Assembly: GCA_002747255.1 (NCBI GenBank)
Contig: PDUC01000037.1
Span: 1 to 64,000 of the forward strand
Length of the DNA stretch: 64,000 nt
Direction: 5' to 3'
Source: Acidobacteriota bacterium
GTDB taxonomy: Bacteria; Acidobacteriota; Holophagae; Acanthopleuribacterales; Acanthopleuribacteraceae
The notes under the pieces were generated by a model. It was given only the letters and a program-made list of their open reading frames with translations, had not been told where the DNA came from and did no database searches. The stretch's first letter is position 1; the number at the start of each line of letters is the position of its first letter. Made by a program: the position numbers and the translations under genes. This document shows, piece by piece, positions 27,887-37,842 of the stretch.

Positions 27887-30280
27887 TCAAGGTTCTCTTT
27901 TGGGTGTCCATTTTCGCAGTCTCAGTGCATTGGTCACAACGGAAACGGAACTAAACGCCATGGCTGTGCCCGCAACCATTGGGTTCAAGAAGCCCGCGGC
28001 TGCGACAGGAATGCCCAACATATTGTAAAAAAGAGCCCAAAACAAGTTTTGTTTGATGTTCTTCATGGTCGCGTGACTCAAATTCAGGGCATGAGGCAGG
28101 CGCGACAGCTCGCCGTTCATGAGAATGATGTCAGCTGTTTCCATGGCCACATCCGTTCCGGTTCCAACGGCAATGCCGATATCGGCACTCGCCAGAGCGG
28201 GTGCGTCGTTAATGCCGTCGCCCACCATGCCGACGATGTGTCCAGATGCTTTGAGATCCTTGATTTTTTCTGCTTTGCCTTCCGGAAGAACATTGGCATA
28301 GATATGTTGAATGCCCGCCGATGCCGCGATGCTTTTGGCCGTGCGCTCGTTGTCTCCGGTGATCATGTAGACCTTCAGATCAAGATCAGTGAGATCCTCC
28401 ACAACCTGTTTCGCTTGAGGTTGAATCTCGTCCGCCAAAGCCAGGATACCGATAACGGATTGGCTGTCCGCGACCGCGATAACCGTTTTGCCCTGACCTT
28501 CAAGACGGTCGATGTCCGCCCTGAAATGAGATAGATCCATTTGGTTTTCGGCCATGAGCCTTTGATTGCCGATTGTCAACTTTTTACCGTCCATGCTGCC
28601 ACTGAGCCCTTTACCCGGGTAAACCACAAAGGAATCAATTTTTCCCAGCTCTCCCAGTTCTTGAGCTCGTCTGGTTATAGGCAGACTCAACGGGTGTTCA
28701 GAATGATACTCCAGAGAACCCGCCAGATGCAGCAGTTCATCTTTGGACAGGGGCTCTTTTGCTAAAATGTCGGTTAGGGCGGGTTGACCGGTCGTTAATG
28801 TGCCGGTCTTGTCAAATACCATCGTGTCCAGATTGTGAGCCTGTTCCAGGTGATGACCGCTTCTGAACAGGATCCCGAAATGAGCGCCTCTGCCCGTGCC
28901 GACCATGATGGAAGTGGGTGTGGCAAGACCCAGCGCGCAGGGGCACGCGATCACGAGAACAGAAACCATGTTGATAATGGCCTGGGTAAAGTCACCCGGT
29001 TCCAATAATGTGATCCATACTATAAAGGTGAGGAAAGCCAGACCAATTACCACAGGAACAAAGAAACCGGAAATTGTGTCCGCGAACCGCTGGATGGGTG
29101 CTTTTTGGCTTTGAGCTTCCTCGACAATGTGAATGATCCGGGCCAGGACGGTCTCTTCTCCCACCGCGGTGGCGCGATAAGTGAAGGAACCCGATAGGTT
29201 GATTGTGGCACCGGTGACCGTCATTTCCTCTTTTTTGTCAACGGGCAGACTTTCACCTGTGATCATGGATTCGTCAATGGTTGTTTCCCCGCTGAGAATG
29301 ACGCCGTCAACGGGTATTTTTTCACCGGGTTTGACCCGGAGCAGGTCGCCGGTCAGGACCTCGTTTAACGGGACGAGGGTTTCTTTACCGTCTTTTATCA
29401 CGCGCGCTGTATCGGGTCTTAACTCTAAAAGGGCGTGAATGGCCTGTGTTGTTTTGCCTTTTGCTCTGGCTTCCAGTATTTTACCCAAAAGAATGAGCGT
29501 AATCAGCACGGCGGAGGTTTCAAAGTACATGGGACCGTCCACCCAAATGTTGTAGACACTGAAAAAATAGGCCGCAGAGGTTCCCAATACAACCAGGACA
29601 TCCATATTCGCGGCAGCTTGACTCAGGTTCTTGAAAGCTCCACGGTAAAAAGGCCAGCCCGCGATAAATTGAACCGGAGTGGCCAACAGCCACTGGGTTT
29701 CGGGCCGCATGAGCCATTTGGGATACCAACTCCAGTTAAACATGTGGGCAAACATCGTCAGGAACAGGGGAACGGCAAGCAAAAGAGAGAAGAGGAAGCG
29801 CGTGAGAAGGTAACGCTCGGATTGGCTTTCAAGCGCTCGTTCGGCCGTTTGAGGGGAGGATGCCGCAGGCAGACGCGCCTTGAAACCCATTTTATCGATG
29901 GTGTTTCCAATTTTGGAAGTGGTGATCATATCCGGCAGGTAGGCTACTTTTGCCTTTTCAGTGGCCAAATTTACCTGAACAGACACTATGGCCGGGAGCC
30001 TGCCCAGCTTTCTCTCTATCCGGGCTGAACATGCCGCGCAGCTCATACCTGAAATTAGGAATTCCGCTTCGTCTAAACGGACTTCAAATGCCATTTTTTG
30101 AATGAGTTGGATGATCTCTGAGACGGCAATGACCTTGGGATCGTAATCTACTTGCGCCTTTGACGTGGCGAGATTGACAGAAGCCTGCGCAATGCCCCCG
30201 GTTTTTCCCAATTTGCGCTCGATGCGATTGGAGCAGGCGGCACATGACATGCCTCCAATTCTCAGATTTAATGTCTTCAT
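27887..30280 (-). CDS. copA: copper-exporting P1B-type ATPase
   Basis: This 797-residue ATPase has two N-terminal heavy-metal-binding domains with [16 protein letters not shown] (Cys13/Cys16) and [16 protein letters not shown]. The membrane region carries the CPC ion motif in [13 protein letters not shown] (about 446). The phosphorylation loop DKTGTLTTG lies at about 490, the SEHPLS motif near 530, and the [18 protein letters not shown] hinge near the end. These define a Cu+ (or Ag+) exporter. No CueR/CsoR-type regulator gene is adjacent, and I found no recognisable copper operator in the 300-bp upstream gap. Confidence 0.95.
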   Translation of the reverse strand: MKTLNLRIGGMSCAACSNRIERKLGKTGGIAQASVNLATSKAQVDYDPKVIAVSEIIQLIQKMAFEVRLDEAEFLISGMSCAACSARIERKLGRLPAIVSVQVNLATEKAKVAYLPDMITTSKIGNTIDKMGFKARLPAASSPQTAERALESQSERYLLTRFLFSLLLAVPLFLTMFAHMFNWSWYPKWLMRPETQWLLATPVQFIAGWPFYRGAFKNLSQAAANMDVLVVLGTSAAYFFSVYNIWVDGPMYFETSAVLITLILLGKILEARAKGKTTQAIHALLELRPDTARVIKDGKETLVPLNEVLTGDLLRVKPGEKIPVDGVILSGETTIDESMITGESLPVDKKEEMTVTGATINLSGSFTYRATAVGEETVLARIIHIVEEAQSQKAPIQRFADTISGFFVPVVIGLAFLTFIVWITLLEPGDFTQAIINMVSVLVIACPCALGLATPTSIMVGTGRGAHFGILFRSGHHLEQAHNLDTMVFDKTGTLTTGQPALTDILAKEPLSKDELLHLAGSLEYHSEHPLSLPITRRAQELGELGKIDSFVVYPGKGLSGSMDGKKLTIGNQRLMAENQMDLSHFRADIDRLEGQGKTVIAVADSQSVIGILALADEIQPQAKQVVEDLTDLDLKVYMITGDNERTAKSIAASAGIQHIYANVLPEGKAEKIKDLKASGHIVGMVGDGINDAPALASADIGIAVGTGTDVAMETADIILMNGELSRLPHALNLSHATMKNIKQNLFWALFYNMLGIPVAAAGFLNPMVAGTAMAFSSVSVVTNALRLRKWTPKREP

Positions 30281-30582
30281 CTTGTTCAGTGGACTCCATT
30301 TTGTGCGAAGCTCAGGGGAGAAGCCTGTTTAAAAGGAAATCATATCAGTTATTTCACCCACGGCAAACCCCTGATGAACTCCGGGTGACAGGTTGTCGTT
30401 GTTTCAATCCTGTTTCTGGTGGAGAGGATCATTATACACTTCCAAATATCTGGCATTCATGTAGACTGAAACATGGGAAGGGAACCGCCATCTTTCGGGT
30501 AGCGGAAACTTCTCGCTTGAACTGTCTGTCATACCAGATTGAGATATTCACGCTTGATATGGAATTGAACTTTGGAGAAACC
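30281..30582. other. divergent intergenic region between copA and mnmH
   Basis: About 300 bp with no supported gene. It should hold the divergent promoters of copA (minus) and mnmH-selD (plus). I could not identify convincing -35/-10 pairs, a riboswitch fold or a tRNA. Confidence 0.4.
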
Positions 30583-31638
30583 ATGCCTGTGCCCGCGCTT
30601 TCAGCCGCAGAAACCATATTGAAAATGAAGCAGGAATCTGAAAACTACGCGTTCATCGATGTCCGCTCGGAAGGAGAATGGCTTAAAGCGGCCTCTCCCG
30701 GTTTCAGGAACCGACCGTTGCTGACCAACGAGGAGCGGCACCTGGTTGGGAAAGAGTACAAAGCAAAAGGGCAGGCCAAGGCCATTGAACTGGGTGAGAA
30801 ACTGGTTTCACCTCTGCTGGCAGATAGAATTCAGGATTGGCTGACCCTTGCAGGCCATAAAAAGGCGGTTGTCTGCTGCTGGCGGGGCGGGATGAGGTCC
30901 AACCTGGTTGCAAACTGGCTGCGGGAACGCGGCCTTGAAACCTATACGGTAGCGGGCGGATACAAAGCCCTCAGAAACCATTATCTCGATGTATTGGAGG
31001 TTGAGCGGGACTTCGTCGTCTTGTCGGGGCTGACCGGGGTCAACAAGACCGGACTGTTGAACGCCTGCACGGTTGACAAAGTCGATCTGGAGTTGCTGGC
31101 CAAACACCGCGGGAGTTCGTTTGGCAGCTTCATGGACGAAAGTCAGCCGGCACAGGTCACTTTTGAAAATGAACTGGCCTTTCAGCTGATGTTGATGGAA
31201 CAAAAGATCCTGCTGGAAGATGAAAGCGCGCACATCGGCAGAATCCGCTTACCCGATGCCATTCGGAAGAAGATGGCAAGTGCTTCCACTGTAATTCTGG
31301 AAGCGACTATGGATGAACGCGTGCGGCACATTATAGAGGAATACATCCAGCAACCCATGGCATCGGGTGTTGAATGGGACCGCCTCAGAGCTTTTACACT
31401 GAAACACCTGAACCGCATTGAACGAAGACTCGGCGGAAAGAGGAAAAGCGAAATACAGAGCATGATGATGGACGCATTTGAAGGACGGGCTGAACATTGC
31501 CAATGGATTGCACTTCTCCTGGAAGTCTACTATGATCCCATGTACCGTTATGGACTTGAACGCTATAACAGACCCGTTCTCTTTAAAGGAGATTTTGCCG
31601 CATGCAAACAATGGATCCAGAAAAACCTGTCAGGTTGA
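30583..31638 (+). CDS. mnmH: tRNA 2-selenouridine synthase
   Basis: MnmH/SelU (351 residues) replaces sulfur by selenium in 2-thiouridine at tRNA position 34 through a geranylated intermediate. The N-terminal rhodanese domain (to about 135) has FIDVRSEGEW and the active loop VVCCWRGGMRSN, with Cys99 the CX5R catalytic Cys. A P-loop domain follows with LSGLTGVNKTGLL, in which the last Walker-A glycine is Asn154. It also has RGSSFGS and LEATMDERVR. The start at 30583 follows GGAG at 6-nt spacing; longer in-frame extensions lie in non-coding-looking DNA. selD overlaps its 3' end and supplies selenophosphate. Confidence 0.92.
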   Translation: MPVPALSAAETILKMKQESENYAFIDVRSEGEWLKAASPGFRNRPLLTNEERHLVGKEYKAKGQAKAIELGEKLVSPLLADRIQDWLTLAGHKKAVVCCWRGGMRSNLVANWLRERGLETYTVAGGYKALRNHYLDVLEVERDFVVLSGLTGVNKTGLLNACTVDKVDLELLAKHRGSSFGSFMDESQPAQVTFENELAFQLMLMEQKILLEDESAHIGRIRLPDAIRKKMASASTVILEATMDERVRHIIEEYIQQPMASGVEWDRLRAFTLKHLNRIERRLGGKRKSEIQSMMMDAFEGRAEHCQWIALLLEVYYDPMYRYGLERYNRPVLFKGDFAACKQWIQKNLSG

Positions 31639-32651
31639 CCCAGACCGTCAGTAAAGGCGGCTGTGCCGCTAAACTTCCCGCCACAGACCTCAGAACGGTA
31701 TTGGCCGGAATTCACCTTGAATCTCCCAAAGAACTTCTGATTGGCATGGGTGACATGGATGACGCCGCGCTGTGGGATCAGGGTGATGGCTCCTGTTTAA
31801 TCCACACCACGGATTTTTTTACGCCCATTGTGGATGATCCGTTTGATTTTGGCGCTGTTGCCGCGGCAAACGCACTCAGTGATGTGTATGCCATGGGAGG
31901 CGTACCGCAAACGGCACTCTGTATTTTGGGCTTTCCCGCCAGCGATTTACCGCTCGACTTGATTAAGCCGCTCCTCTTGGGAGCGCAACGTGTTATTTCA
32001 AAATCAGGTGCCTGTCTTGCCGGCGGACATACCATTGAAAATCCGGCACTTGTTTTTGGGCTGGCTGTAACGGGAAAAGTGCGGAAAGATCATTACTGGA
32101 GCAACAAGGGTGCGCAAGCAGGTGATGCCCTCATTCTTACAAAGGGCTTGGGAACCGGCACCCTGACCAGCGGCTTGAAAAACGGCGAAGTCCCTTTGGA
32201 ATGGGTTGACGCGGCCGTGGAATCCATGACGAAATTGAACGATGCGGCACCTTTGCTCAAAGAACACACCGTTCATGCCGCTACCGATGTGACGGGTTTT
32301 TCACTGGCGGGACATGCCATGCAAATGGCACTGGCCAGCGAGAAGTCGTTTGAGATGGAAACGGAGAAGCTACCCAGTATTACCGGTGCCCTTCAGGCTC
32401 TTGAAAAGGGGATTCTCAACAAAGCCCACCGCACCAATCAAAAGTATGTAGCGGGAAAAGTGATCTATAAAAAGGAAGGCGATGCCCGCTATTGGCTGAC
32501 CCTCGACCCTCAAACGTCAGGCGGCCTTTTGCTCTGTATTCCACAGGAGGAAGCCAATCACGCTCTATCTTGTTTGAAACCCAGGTTTCCCCTGGCCGAA
32601 CAAATTGGGAGAGTGAAGGAACAGGGAACCCATCCTGTGGTTTTCAAATAA
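31602..32651 (+). CDS. selD: selenide, water dikinase (selenophosphate synthetase)
   Basis: SelD (349 residues) makes selenophosphate from selenide and ATP. The N-terminal catalytic segment SKGGCAAKLPATDL has Cys21 and Lys24, matching Cys17/Lys20 of the E. coli enzyme, so this is a cysteine and not a selenocysteine form. The PurM/AIR-synthase-like core is visible (TTDFFTPIVDDPFDFG, ANALSDVYAMGG, LAGGHTIENPALVFGLAVTG, LDPQTSGGLLL). It overlaps mnmH by 37 nt, with AAAGGAG upstream of its ATG. The pairing indicates that selenium is used at least for tRNA modification. No selA, selB or tRNA-Sec was seen here. Confidence 0.95.
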   Translation: MQTMDPEKPVRLTQTVSKGGCAAKLPATDLRTVLAGIHLESPKELLIGMGDMDDAALWDQGDGSCLIHTTDFFTPIVDDPFDFGAVAAANALSDVYAMGGVPQTALCILGFPASDLPLDLIKPLLLGAQRVISKSGACLAGGHTIENPALVFGLAVTGKVRKDHYWSNKGAQAGDALILTKGLGTGTLTSGLKNGEVPLEWVDAAVESMTKLNDAAPLLKEHTVHAATDVTGFSLAGHAMQMALASEKSFEMETEKLPSITGALQALEKGILNKAHRTNQKYVAGKVIYKKEGDARYWLTLDPQTSGGLLLCIPQEEANHALSCLKPRFPLAEQIGRVKEQGTHPVVFK

Positions 32652-32655
32652 TCTT

Positions 32656-33267
32656 ATGACGCGATTTACCATTCCCGCTCCAGGCATTCACCGTGAACAG
32701 ATCGAAATAAAGCGCAGTCGTTTCATCGGCTCCATAGCGCATACGCCGCAAGCCGATGATGCCCGTGCTTTTATCAAACAGATGAAAGATCAGTACGCCG
32801 ATGCGACCCATAATTGCTGGGCTTATGTTGCCGGTCCGCCTGGCGATACACGCATGGTCGGGCTGAGTGACGACGGGGAGCCCCATGGAACGGCAGGGAA
32901 ACCCATGTTGACCGTTTTGCTGCACAGTGGGGTCGGCGAACTTACCTGTGTCGTGACCCGCTACTACGGTGGAACAAAGCTCGGAACCGGTGGCCTGGTC
33001 AAAGCCTACAGTCAGGCGGTGGAAGCGGTTTTAAAAAGGATGCCTCGATCGCAGTACGTTCCTTCTGTTCAAGTTGAGACCGGAATCGACTACCAGATTC
33101 AGACCCTGTTCAGAAAGCGTGTCGAAGAATACGGCATAGCCATTGAAGAGGAAGTATTCAGCGACCGTGTTCAATACCTTTTGACAGTGCCCGAAGATCA
33201 ATACAGCGCGTTTGAAAAAGCGCTTCTGGATTTGAGTAACGGCAGAAGTGTTCTGTCTCGGCTCTGA
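32656..33267 (+). CDS. IMPACT/YigZ family protein
   Basis: This 203-residue protein has the UPF0029 N-terminal domain signature (IKRSRFIGSIAHTPQADDAR, THNCWAYVAG, LSDDGEPHGTAGKPML, VVTRYYGGTKLGTGGLVKAYSQA) and a C-terminal ferredoxin-like DUF1949 domain. Bacterial YigZ-type proteins are linked to translation or stress, but no enzymatic role is proven. It follows selD by 4 nt, so it probably shares that transcript. The family assignment is firm; the function is not. Confidence 0.92.
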   Translation: MTRFTIPAPGIHREQIEIKRSRFIGSIAHTPQADDARAFIKQMKDQYADATHNCWAYVAGPPGDTRMVGLSDDGEPHGTAGKPMLTVLLHSGVGELTCVVTRYYGGTKLGTGGLVKAYSQAVEAVLKRMPRSQYVPSVQVETGIDYQIQTLFRKRVEEYGIAIEEEVFSDRVQYLLTVPEDQYSAFEKALLDLSNGRSVLSRL

Positions 33268-33513
33268 AGATAAAAAAATAATTTTTTGGGGAGTTTTGAC
33301 AGGCTCTTTGTGTCACCTGTTCGGACTTTTTGTAAGGAGCGAATACACAACGCAAACCAGCATGAAAACAAGTGTCAGGTACCGTGCGTCATGTCGCGTT
33401 TTATCAAAAACAGCACAGTGTCAATAATGTTGGCAAAGCGTTAAAAACGTGTAAGGGAACGGTTAGTAATGTGCTAATATGGGATCCTTGAATCTTGTTC
33501 TAGGAGGAAGTAA
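33268..33513. other. intergenic region before the phosphate-transport pair
   Basis: This AT-rich 246-bp gap should contain the promoter of the PhoU-like/PiT genes. A TAATAT near 33474 could be a -10 box but lacks a good -35. I see no clear Pho box, tRNA or riboswitch. An AGGAGG-type site lies just before the ATG at 33514. Confidence 0.35.
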
Positions 33514-34191
33514 ATGGTCACAAATCCGTTAGGTAGTATATTACGTCAATCTCCGTTTACAGCGCTGCAGGAACACATGCGTTTCGTTGTAAAATGTGTC
33601 AATAAATTGCCAGATTTATTTGAAGCCATTTCAAATAAAGAATGGGAGAATGCAGAGGCAATTAAAAATGAAATTGCCGATTTGGAATCAGAGGCGGACA
33701 GGGTTAAGCACGCTCTGCGGGAAAATTTACCGAAAGGGCTTTTTATGCCCGTCGATCGCAGAGATCTTCTTTCCATATTGAGTCACCAGGATGCCATTGC
33801 CGATGTCGCAGAAGATATCGCTGAACTCGTCTTTGAACGCAGGATGACATTTCCCGAACCCCTGAAAGAAAAAGCCAACGCCTTTGTTGAGGCCAGCATC
33901 AAAGCGGTGCACAGTTGTTCACTTGTCATCGAAGAGCTCGATGAACTTCTTGAAATAGGTTTCAGAGGAAGAGAACTGACCAAGGTTGAAAAGCTGCTGA
34001 AAAAAATTAATGTCGACGAAGGTAAAACAGACAAACTACAAACCGAAGTGTTCAGAATGCTTTTTAAAATGGAAAGCGAAATGGATCCGGTTCCCGTTAT
34101 CTTCTTGTATAAATTAATTGAGTGGATCGGCGATTTGGCGGACTCAGCAGAGAGAACGGGCAACAGGCTGCGTTTAATGGTTGCCAAGTAG
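33514..34191 (+). CDS. DUF47/PhoU-like protein (TIGR00153 type)
   Basis: This 225-residue all-helical protein belongs to the PhoU-like DUF47 family: FVVKCVNKLPDLFEAI, EIADLESEADRVKHALRENLPKGLFMPVDRRDLLSIL, HQDAIADVAEDIAELV, and a final IGDLADSAERTGNRLRLM. ExxxD repeats of this type bind metal clusters in PhoU homologues. It directly precedes the PiT transporter gene (11-nt gap), the normal partner, and probably controls its activity. Confidence 0.92.
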   Translation: MVTNPLGSILRQSPFTALQEHMRFVVKCVNKLPDLFEAISNKEWENAEAIKNEIADLESEADRVKHALRENLPKGLFMPVDRRDLLSILSHQDAIADVAEDIAELVFERRMTFPEPLKEKANAFVEASIKAVHSCSLVIEELDELLEIGFRGRELTKVEKLLKKINVDEGKTDKLQTEVFRMLFKMESEMDPVPVIFLYKLIEWIGDLADSAERTGNRLRLMVAK

Positions 34192-34202
34192 GGAGGAAGA
34201 AC

Positions 34203-35468
34203 ATGGATATTATTGCACAATACGGGCCTTGGTTTTTAGGTATTGCAGTTGTCTTTGGACTTTACATGACTTGGGGTATTGGTGCAAACGATGTGGCCAA
34301 TGCCATGGGCACTTCGGTTGGATCCAAAGCCATTACAGTCAAACAGGCTATCCTGATTGCCGCTATTTTTGAATTTGCAGGTGTCATTCTGGCCGGTGGT
34401 CATGTTACCAAGACCATCCGAAAGGGCATTATCGACCCCACTTCAATTACGTCCAATCCGGAGGTGCTGGTTTACGGAATGCTCGCATCCTTACTGGCCG
34501 CGGCTATCTGGCTGATGATTGCCTCGGCAAAAGGCTGGCCTGTTTCCACAACACACTCCATTGTAGGGGCGCTGGTTGGTTTCAGTTTGGCCGGCATTGG
34601 TGTCGATTCGGTTAAATGGTCAAAAATTGGTACCATCGTCGTCAGCTGGGTTGCATCACCTCTCATGGGTGGATTGATCGCCTTTTTCTTGACCATCAGC
34701 ATCGTCAAACTCATTCTGAATACAGATGAGCCTTTTAAAAGTGCCAAGAGATGGGCTCCTGTTTATCTTTTCCTGGTTGGCTTCATCATCTCTCTGGTTA
34801 CGCTTTTCAAAGGCCTCAAGCACTTGAAACTCGAGCTGTCAATGCCAATGAGTGTGGTGGTTTCCGTTGTGTTTGGCGTTATTGTTGGCGGAATCGGGAA
34901 AGTATTCATTGACCGTATCAAGGTCGACAAGGAAGGCGAAAAGAAATTCCAATACGCTTCCGTCGAAAAAGTATTCATCCCTCTCCAGATTGTAACGGCA
35001 TGTGCCATGGCATTTGCTCACGGCTCCAACGATGTTGCCAACGGTGTGGGACCGCTGGCCGCAATAAGCAGCATTGTTCAATCCGGTGGTCAGGTTCTGC
35101 AGAAATCCGACCTGCCAATTTGGATCCTCCTCCTCGGTGCTGTGGGTATCGTGATTGGTCTTGCTACCATGGGGTATCGCGTTATGGCTACCATCGGTAA
35201 GCAAATTACAGAACTGACGCCAACCAGAGGTTTCAGTGCTGAACTGGCTGCTGCCACCACGGTAGTTATTGCATCCCGAACCGGTATTCCCGTTTCAACC
35301 ACCCACATTCTGGTCGGCTCTGTCATGGGCGTGGGAATGGCGAGAGGTATCGCTGCCCTGGATTTGAGAGTGATTGCAAAAATTGTAACTTCATGGGTTG
35401 TTACACTGCCCGTGGCCGGAATCCTTTCCGCTTTCTTTTTCTACACACTCAGAGGTATCTTTGGCTAA
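34203..35468 (+). CDS. pit: PiT-family inorganic phosphate transporter
   Basis: This 421-residue polytopic transporter has the duplicated PiT signature: GANDVANAMGTSVGSKAIT in the N-half with a GWPVSTTHSIVGALVG block, and HGSNDVANGVGPLAAI with GIPVSTTHILVGSVMG in the C-half. A cytoplasmic loop separates the halves. It moves phosphate (metal-phosphate) with protons or Na+. The start at 34203 follows GGGAGGAA; a longer frame overlaps the upstream gene. A strong terminator lies 35 nt after the stop, closing the two-gene operon. Confidence 0.95.
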   Translation: MDIIAQYGPWFLGIAVVFGLYMTWGIGANDVANAMGTSVGSKAITVKQAILIAAIFEFAGVILAGGHVTKTIRKGIIDPTSITSNPEVLVYGMLASLLAAAIWLMIASAKGWPVSTTHSIVGALVGFSLAGIGVDSVKWSKIGTIVVSWVASPLMGGLIAFFLTISIVKLILNTDEPFKSAKRWAPVYLFLVGFIISLVTLFKGLKHLKLELSMPMSVVVSVVFGVIVGGIGKVFIDRIKVDKEGEKKFQYASVEKVFIPLQIVTACAMAFAHGSNDVANGVGPLAAISSIVQSGGQVLQKSDLPIWILLLGAVGIVIGLATMGYRVMATIGKQITELTPTRGFSAELAAATTVVIASRTGIPVSTTHILVGSVMGVGMARGIAALDLRVIAKIVTSWVVTLPVAGILSAFFFYTLRGIFG

Positions 35469-35500
35469 CCCCCAAAGGAAGCCTGCAAACATATCCAAAG

Positions 35501-35535
35501 AAAAAGTGGACGAGTTTTGCCCGTCCACTTTTTTT
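35501..35535 (+). terminator. intrinsic terminator after pit
   Basis: AAAAAGTGGACG (35501-35512) pairs with CGTCCACTTTTT (35522-35533) around a 9-nt loop and runs directly into a T-tract (TTTTTTT to 35535). It would also work on the opposite strand because of its A-run. Confidence 0.92.
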
Positions 35536-35796
35536 GTACACAGGGTTCTGCATTCCCATAGATCCCCATGCGAACGTATGCGGTACCTGGTCATGGAATT
35601 CAGACATTATCCGTAGTTAACGAAAGACACCATTCATCGCGGAGCACCAGATCCTTGATGTCAGTCTGTCTCGTTACCTGTCAATTTGGTCTGCATGGCT
35701 GCAACATTTGACAAATAAACGGTGGAAAAGCATAATGGCGGCTTGCCGTGACGGTCGATCAGGTTATGGCCTTGAAAGTGAATGACAGGAAGAAAT
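35536..35796. other. intergenic region carrying the prfC promoter
   Basis: Between the pit terminator and prfC there is no supported gene. The right part contains the prfC promoter (35708-35736). No tRNA or structured leader is recognised. Confidence 0.5.
35708..35736 (+). promoter_or_regulatory. sigma70-type promoter upstream of prfC
   Basis: A consensus TTGACA (35708-35713), exactly 17 nt of spacer and CATAAT (35731-35736) lie about 60 nt before the prfC ATG. This is one of the best promoter matches in the window. Confidence 0.7.
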
Positions 35797-37377
35797 ATGA
35801 AACAAACACTATCCGAAGAGATCAAGCGCAGAAGAACTTTTGCGATTATTTCTCACCCCGACGCGGGTAAGACCACCTTGAGTGAAAAACTGCTTCTCTA
35901 CGGGCAGGCCATTCAGAAGGCCGGAATTGTCACCAAAAAGGTGAACCGGAGTCATACGGTTTCAGACTGGATGGATATTGAACAGAATCGCGGTATTTCT
36001 ATTACATCCAGTGCCTTGCAGTTTGATTGGCAAGGCACGTGCTACAATTTACTGGACACACCCGGTCACGGTGATTTTTCGGAAGATACCTATCGAACGC
36101 TCATGGCAGTTGACTCGGCCATTATGTTGATCGATTGCGTCAAAGGGGTTGAACCTCAGACCATCAAGCTCTTCAAGGTTTGCCGGGAGCGAGGCATACC
36201 CATTTTTACCTTTATCAATAAAATGGACCGGGCTGGCAAAAACCCCTTCGATCTGCTTGAAGAAGTGGAAGATGTGCTCGGCATTCTGGCCGTTCCGATG
36301 ACGTGGCCCATCGGCCAGCCCGGCGAATTCAAAGGGGTCTACGACCGACAGAAAAAAGAGGCTTTGCTCTATGAACGCACCAGCGGCGGACAGTGGCAGG
36401 CTCCTGTGTCGGCGGGTTCACTTGACAGCCCTCAGATGAAACAGCTGATGGGCGATTCGGATCACCAGCGTATTCTGGATGATATGGAGCTGGTTGAAGA
36501 ACTGCTGCACCCCTTTGACGAAGAGAGTTTTCGCGAAGGAGAACTGACTCCCGTGTATTTCGGCTGCGCGATCAACAACTTCGGTATCGATCATTTTCTC
36601 GAGAACTTCACCCGGCTCGCTCCCTGTCCGGCGCCTTTGAAAACCGTGGACGGCGTTCTTGCGCCAGACCACAAGCACTTCTCGGGCTTTGTCTATAAAC
36701 TTCAGGCCAACATGGACCCGAATCACCGGGATAGAATGGCCTTTATCCGCGTGGCTACGGGCGTGTTTGAAAAGAACATGAGTGTCAAGCATCTGCGAAC
36801 CGGCAAGAAAATTAAGTTGAGCTACTCCTACCGCCTGTTTGGTCAGAAAAGGGAAATTGTCGAAGAGGCCTACCCCGGTGATATTGTGGGATTGGTAAAT
36901 CCTGGCCTTTTTCATGTGGGCGATCTGCTGACCACCGGTGGTGCCGTGAACCTGCCGCCTTTTCCGCGGTTCGCGCCGGAACTCTTCTCGCGCGTTTATC
37001 TTTTGGACCAGATGCAAAACAAGAGCTTCAGGAAGGGCATCGAGCAGCTAGGTGAAGAAGGTGTCGTTCAGGTCTTTACAGACAAGAAGAAATCGGGGAA
37101 TCTGCCTGTTCTGGCCGCGGTTGGAACGCTTCAGCTGGAAGTGTTCAAGGAGCGCATGAAGAAAGAGTACCGCTGTGAATGCCGACTTGAGCCTCTGGAG
37201 TACACCTTTTCCAGGTGGATGAGTGCAGAGGTGGAGAGAGAGGAGCTGCACTCCTTTAAAGTCATGCACGATGAACTGGATCGCCCCATCGCCCTCTTCC
37301 GCAATGAATGGCACATGAATCAATGTATTGCCAATGCTGAAGGGCTGGAGTTCTTTCCACATCCCCCTTCTTCCTGA
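35797..37377 (+). CDS. prfC: peptide chain release factor 3
   Basis: RF3 (526 residues) is the GTPase that removes RF1/RF2 from the ribosome after peptide release. G motifs: SHPDAGKTTLSEKLL (G1), DIEQNRGISITSS (G2), LLDTPGHGDFSEDTYR (G3) and INKMDRAG (G4). RF3-specific features are the KKVNRSHTVSDWMDIEQ switch segment and the RF3-type C-terminal domain (QLEVFKERMKKEYRCECRLEP). The start at 35797 follows AGGAAG; the frame is open slightly upstream. The substrate factor RF1 is encoded at 25.0 kb. Confidence 0.95.
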   Translation: MKQTLSEEIKRRRTFAIISHPDAGKTTLSEKLLLYGQAIQKAGIVTKKVNRSHTVSDWMDIEQNRGISITSSALQFDWQGTCYNLLDTPGHGDFSEDTYRTLMAVDSAIMLIDCVKGVEPQTIKLFKVCRERGIPIFTFINKMDRAGKNPFDLLEEVEDVLGILAVPMTWPIGQPGEFKGVYDRQKKEALLYERTSGGQWQAPVSAGSLDSPQMKQLMGDSDHQRILDDMELVEELLHPFDEESFREGELTPVYFGCAINNFGIDHFLENFTRLAPCPAPLKTVDGVLAPDHKHFSGFVYKLQANMDPNHRDRMAFIRVATGVFEKNMSVKHLRTGKKIKLSYSYRLFGQKREIVEEAYPGDIVGLVNPGLFHVGDLLTTGGAVNLPPFPRFAPELFSRVYLLDQMQNKSFRKGIEQLGEEGVVQVFTDKKKSGNLPVLAAVGTLQLEVFKERMKKEYRCECRLEPLEYTFSRWMSAEVEREELHSFKVMHDELDRPIALFRNEWHMNQCIANAEGLEFFPHPPSS

Positions 37378-37842
37378 TCGGCCACTTTTACGCCTTTTTC
37401 ACCTCAGCTTCTCTCGGAGTCAAGGTGCTTTTGCGATCTTGCTTCCATGAGTCCAAAAGAACCGCGTGTGTCCATGAGCGTGCGCTCAGCAGCTGCTCCA
37501 CAGAGATAAAAGGATTCCTGAGCGATTTAAAAAAAACGGCTCATGCCCTGGTACAACCCCCATAAATAGTGTAATTATGGATTTACACCACAACATGTAG
37601 ATTTATTTCTGCCTGAATACGGCCGTTTAGCGTGTTTAGCAACAAAAGGCGATTTGCACTCAAAGAAAAAACAAAGGTAAACTGCAATAAAATCTTTTGA
37701 CACGCCTGGGTGCCTGTGCTAACATCCGCTGGTTTGCGCCTGAAAGAGGCTCGCCGTGAGGTGCATCGGAGGATGTGCTTGTGGCACATCGAAAGATGAA
37801 AGGTCTCCTCTTCAGGTAATCGAAAAGAGGCAGGAGAAATCA
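37378..37842. other. str-operon leader and upstream intergenic region
   Basis: This 465-bp stretch has no supported gene. It contains a small palindrome TGAGCGTGCGCTCA (37475-37488), an AT-rich section, the rpsL promoter (37697-37725) and a transcribed leader of about 110 nt. The leader has a possible GATGTGC/GCACATC hairpin near 37771-37795. The leader could be an autoregulatory element, but no known ribosomal-protein leader motif is recognised. Confidence 0.5.
37697..37725 (+). promoter_or_regulatory. promoter of the str/ribosomal operon
   Basis: Consensus TTGACA (37697-37702), a 17-nt spacer and TAACAT (37720-37725) lie about 120 nt upstream of rpsL. It is probably the main promoter for the long ribosomal cluster that follows. 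Confidence 0.7.

Noticed and set aside
31602-31680. selenocysteine-containing SelD
   Set aside because: The catalytic position is a normal Cys codon, not an in-frame TGA.
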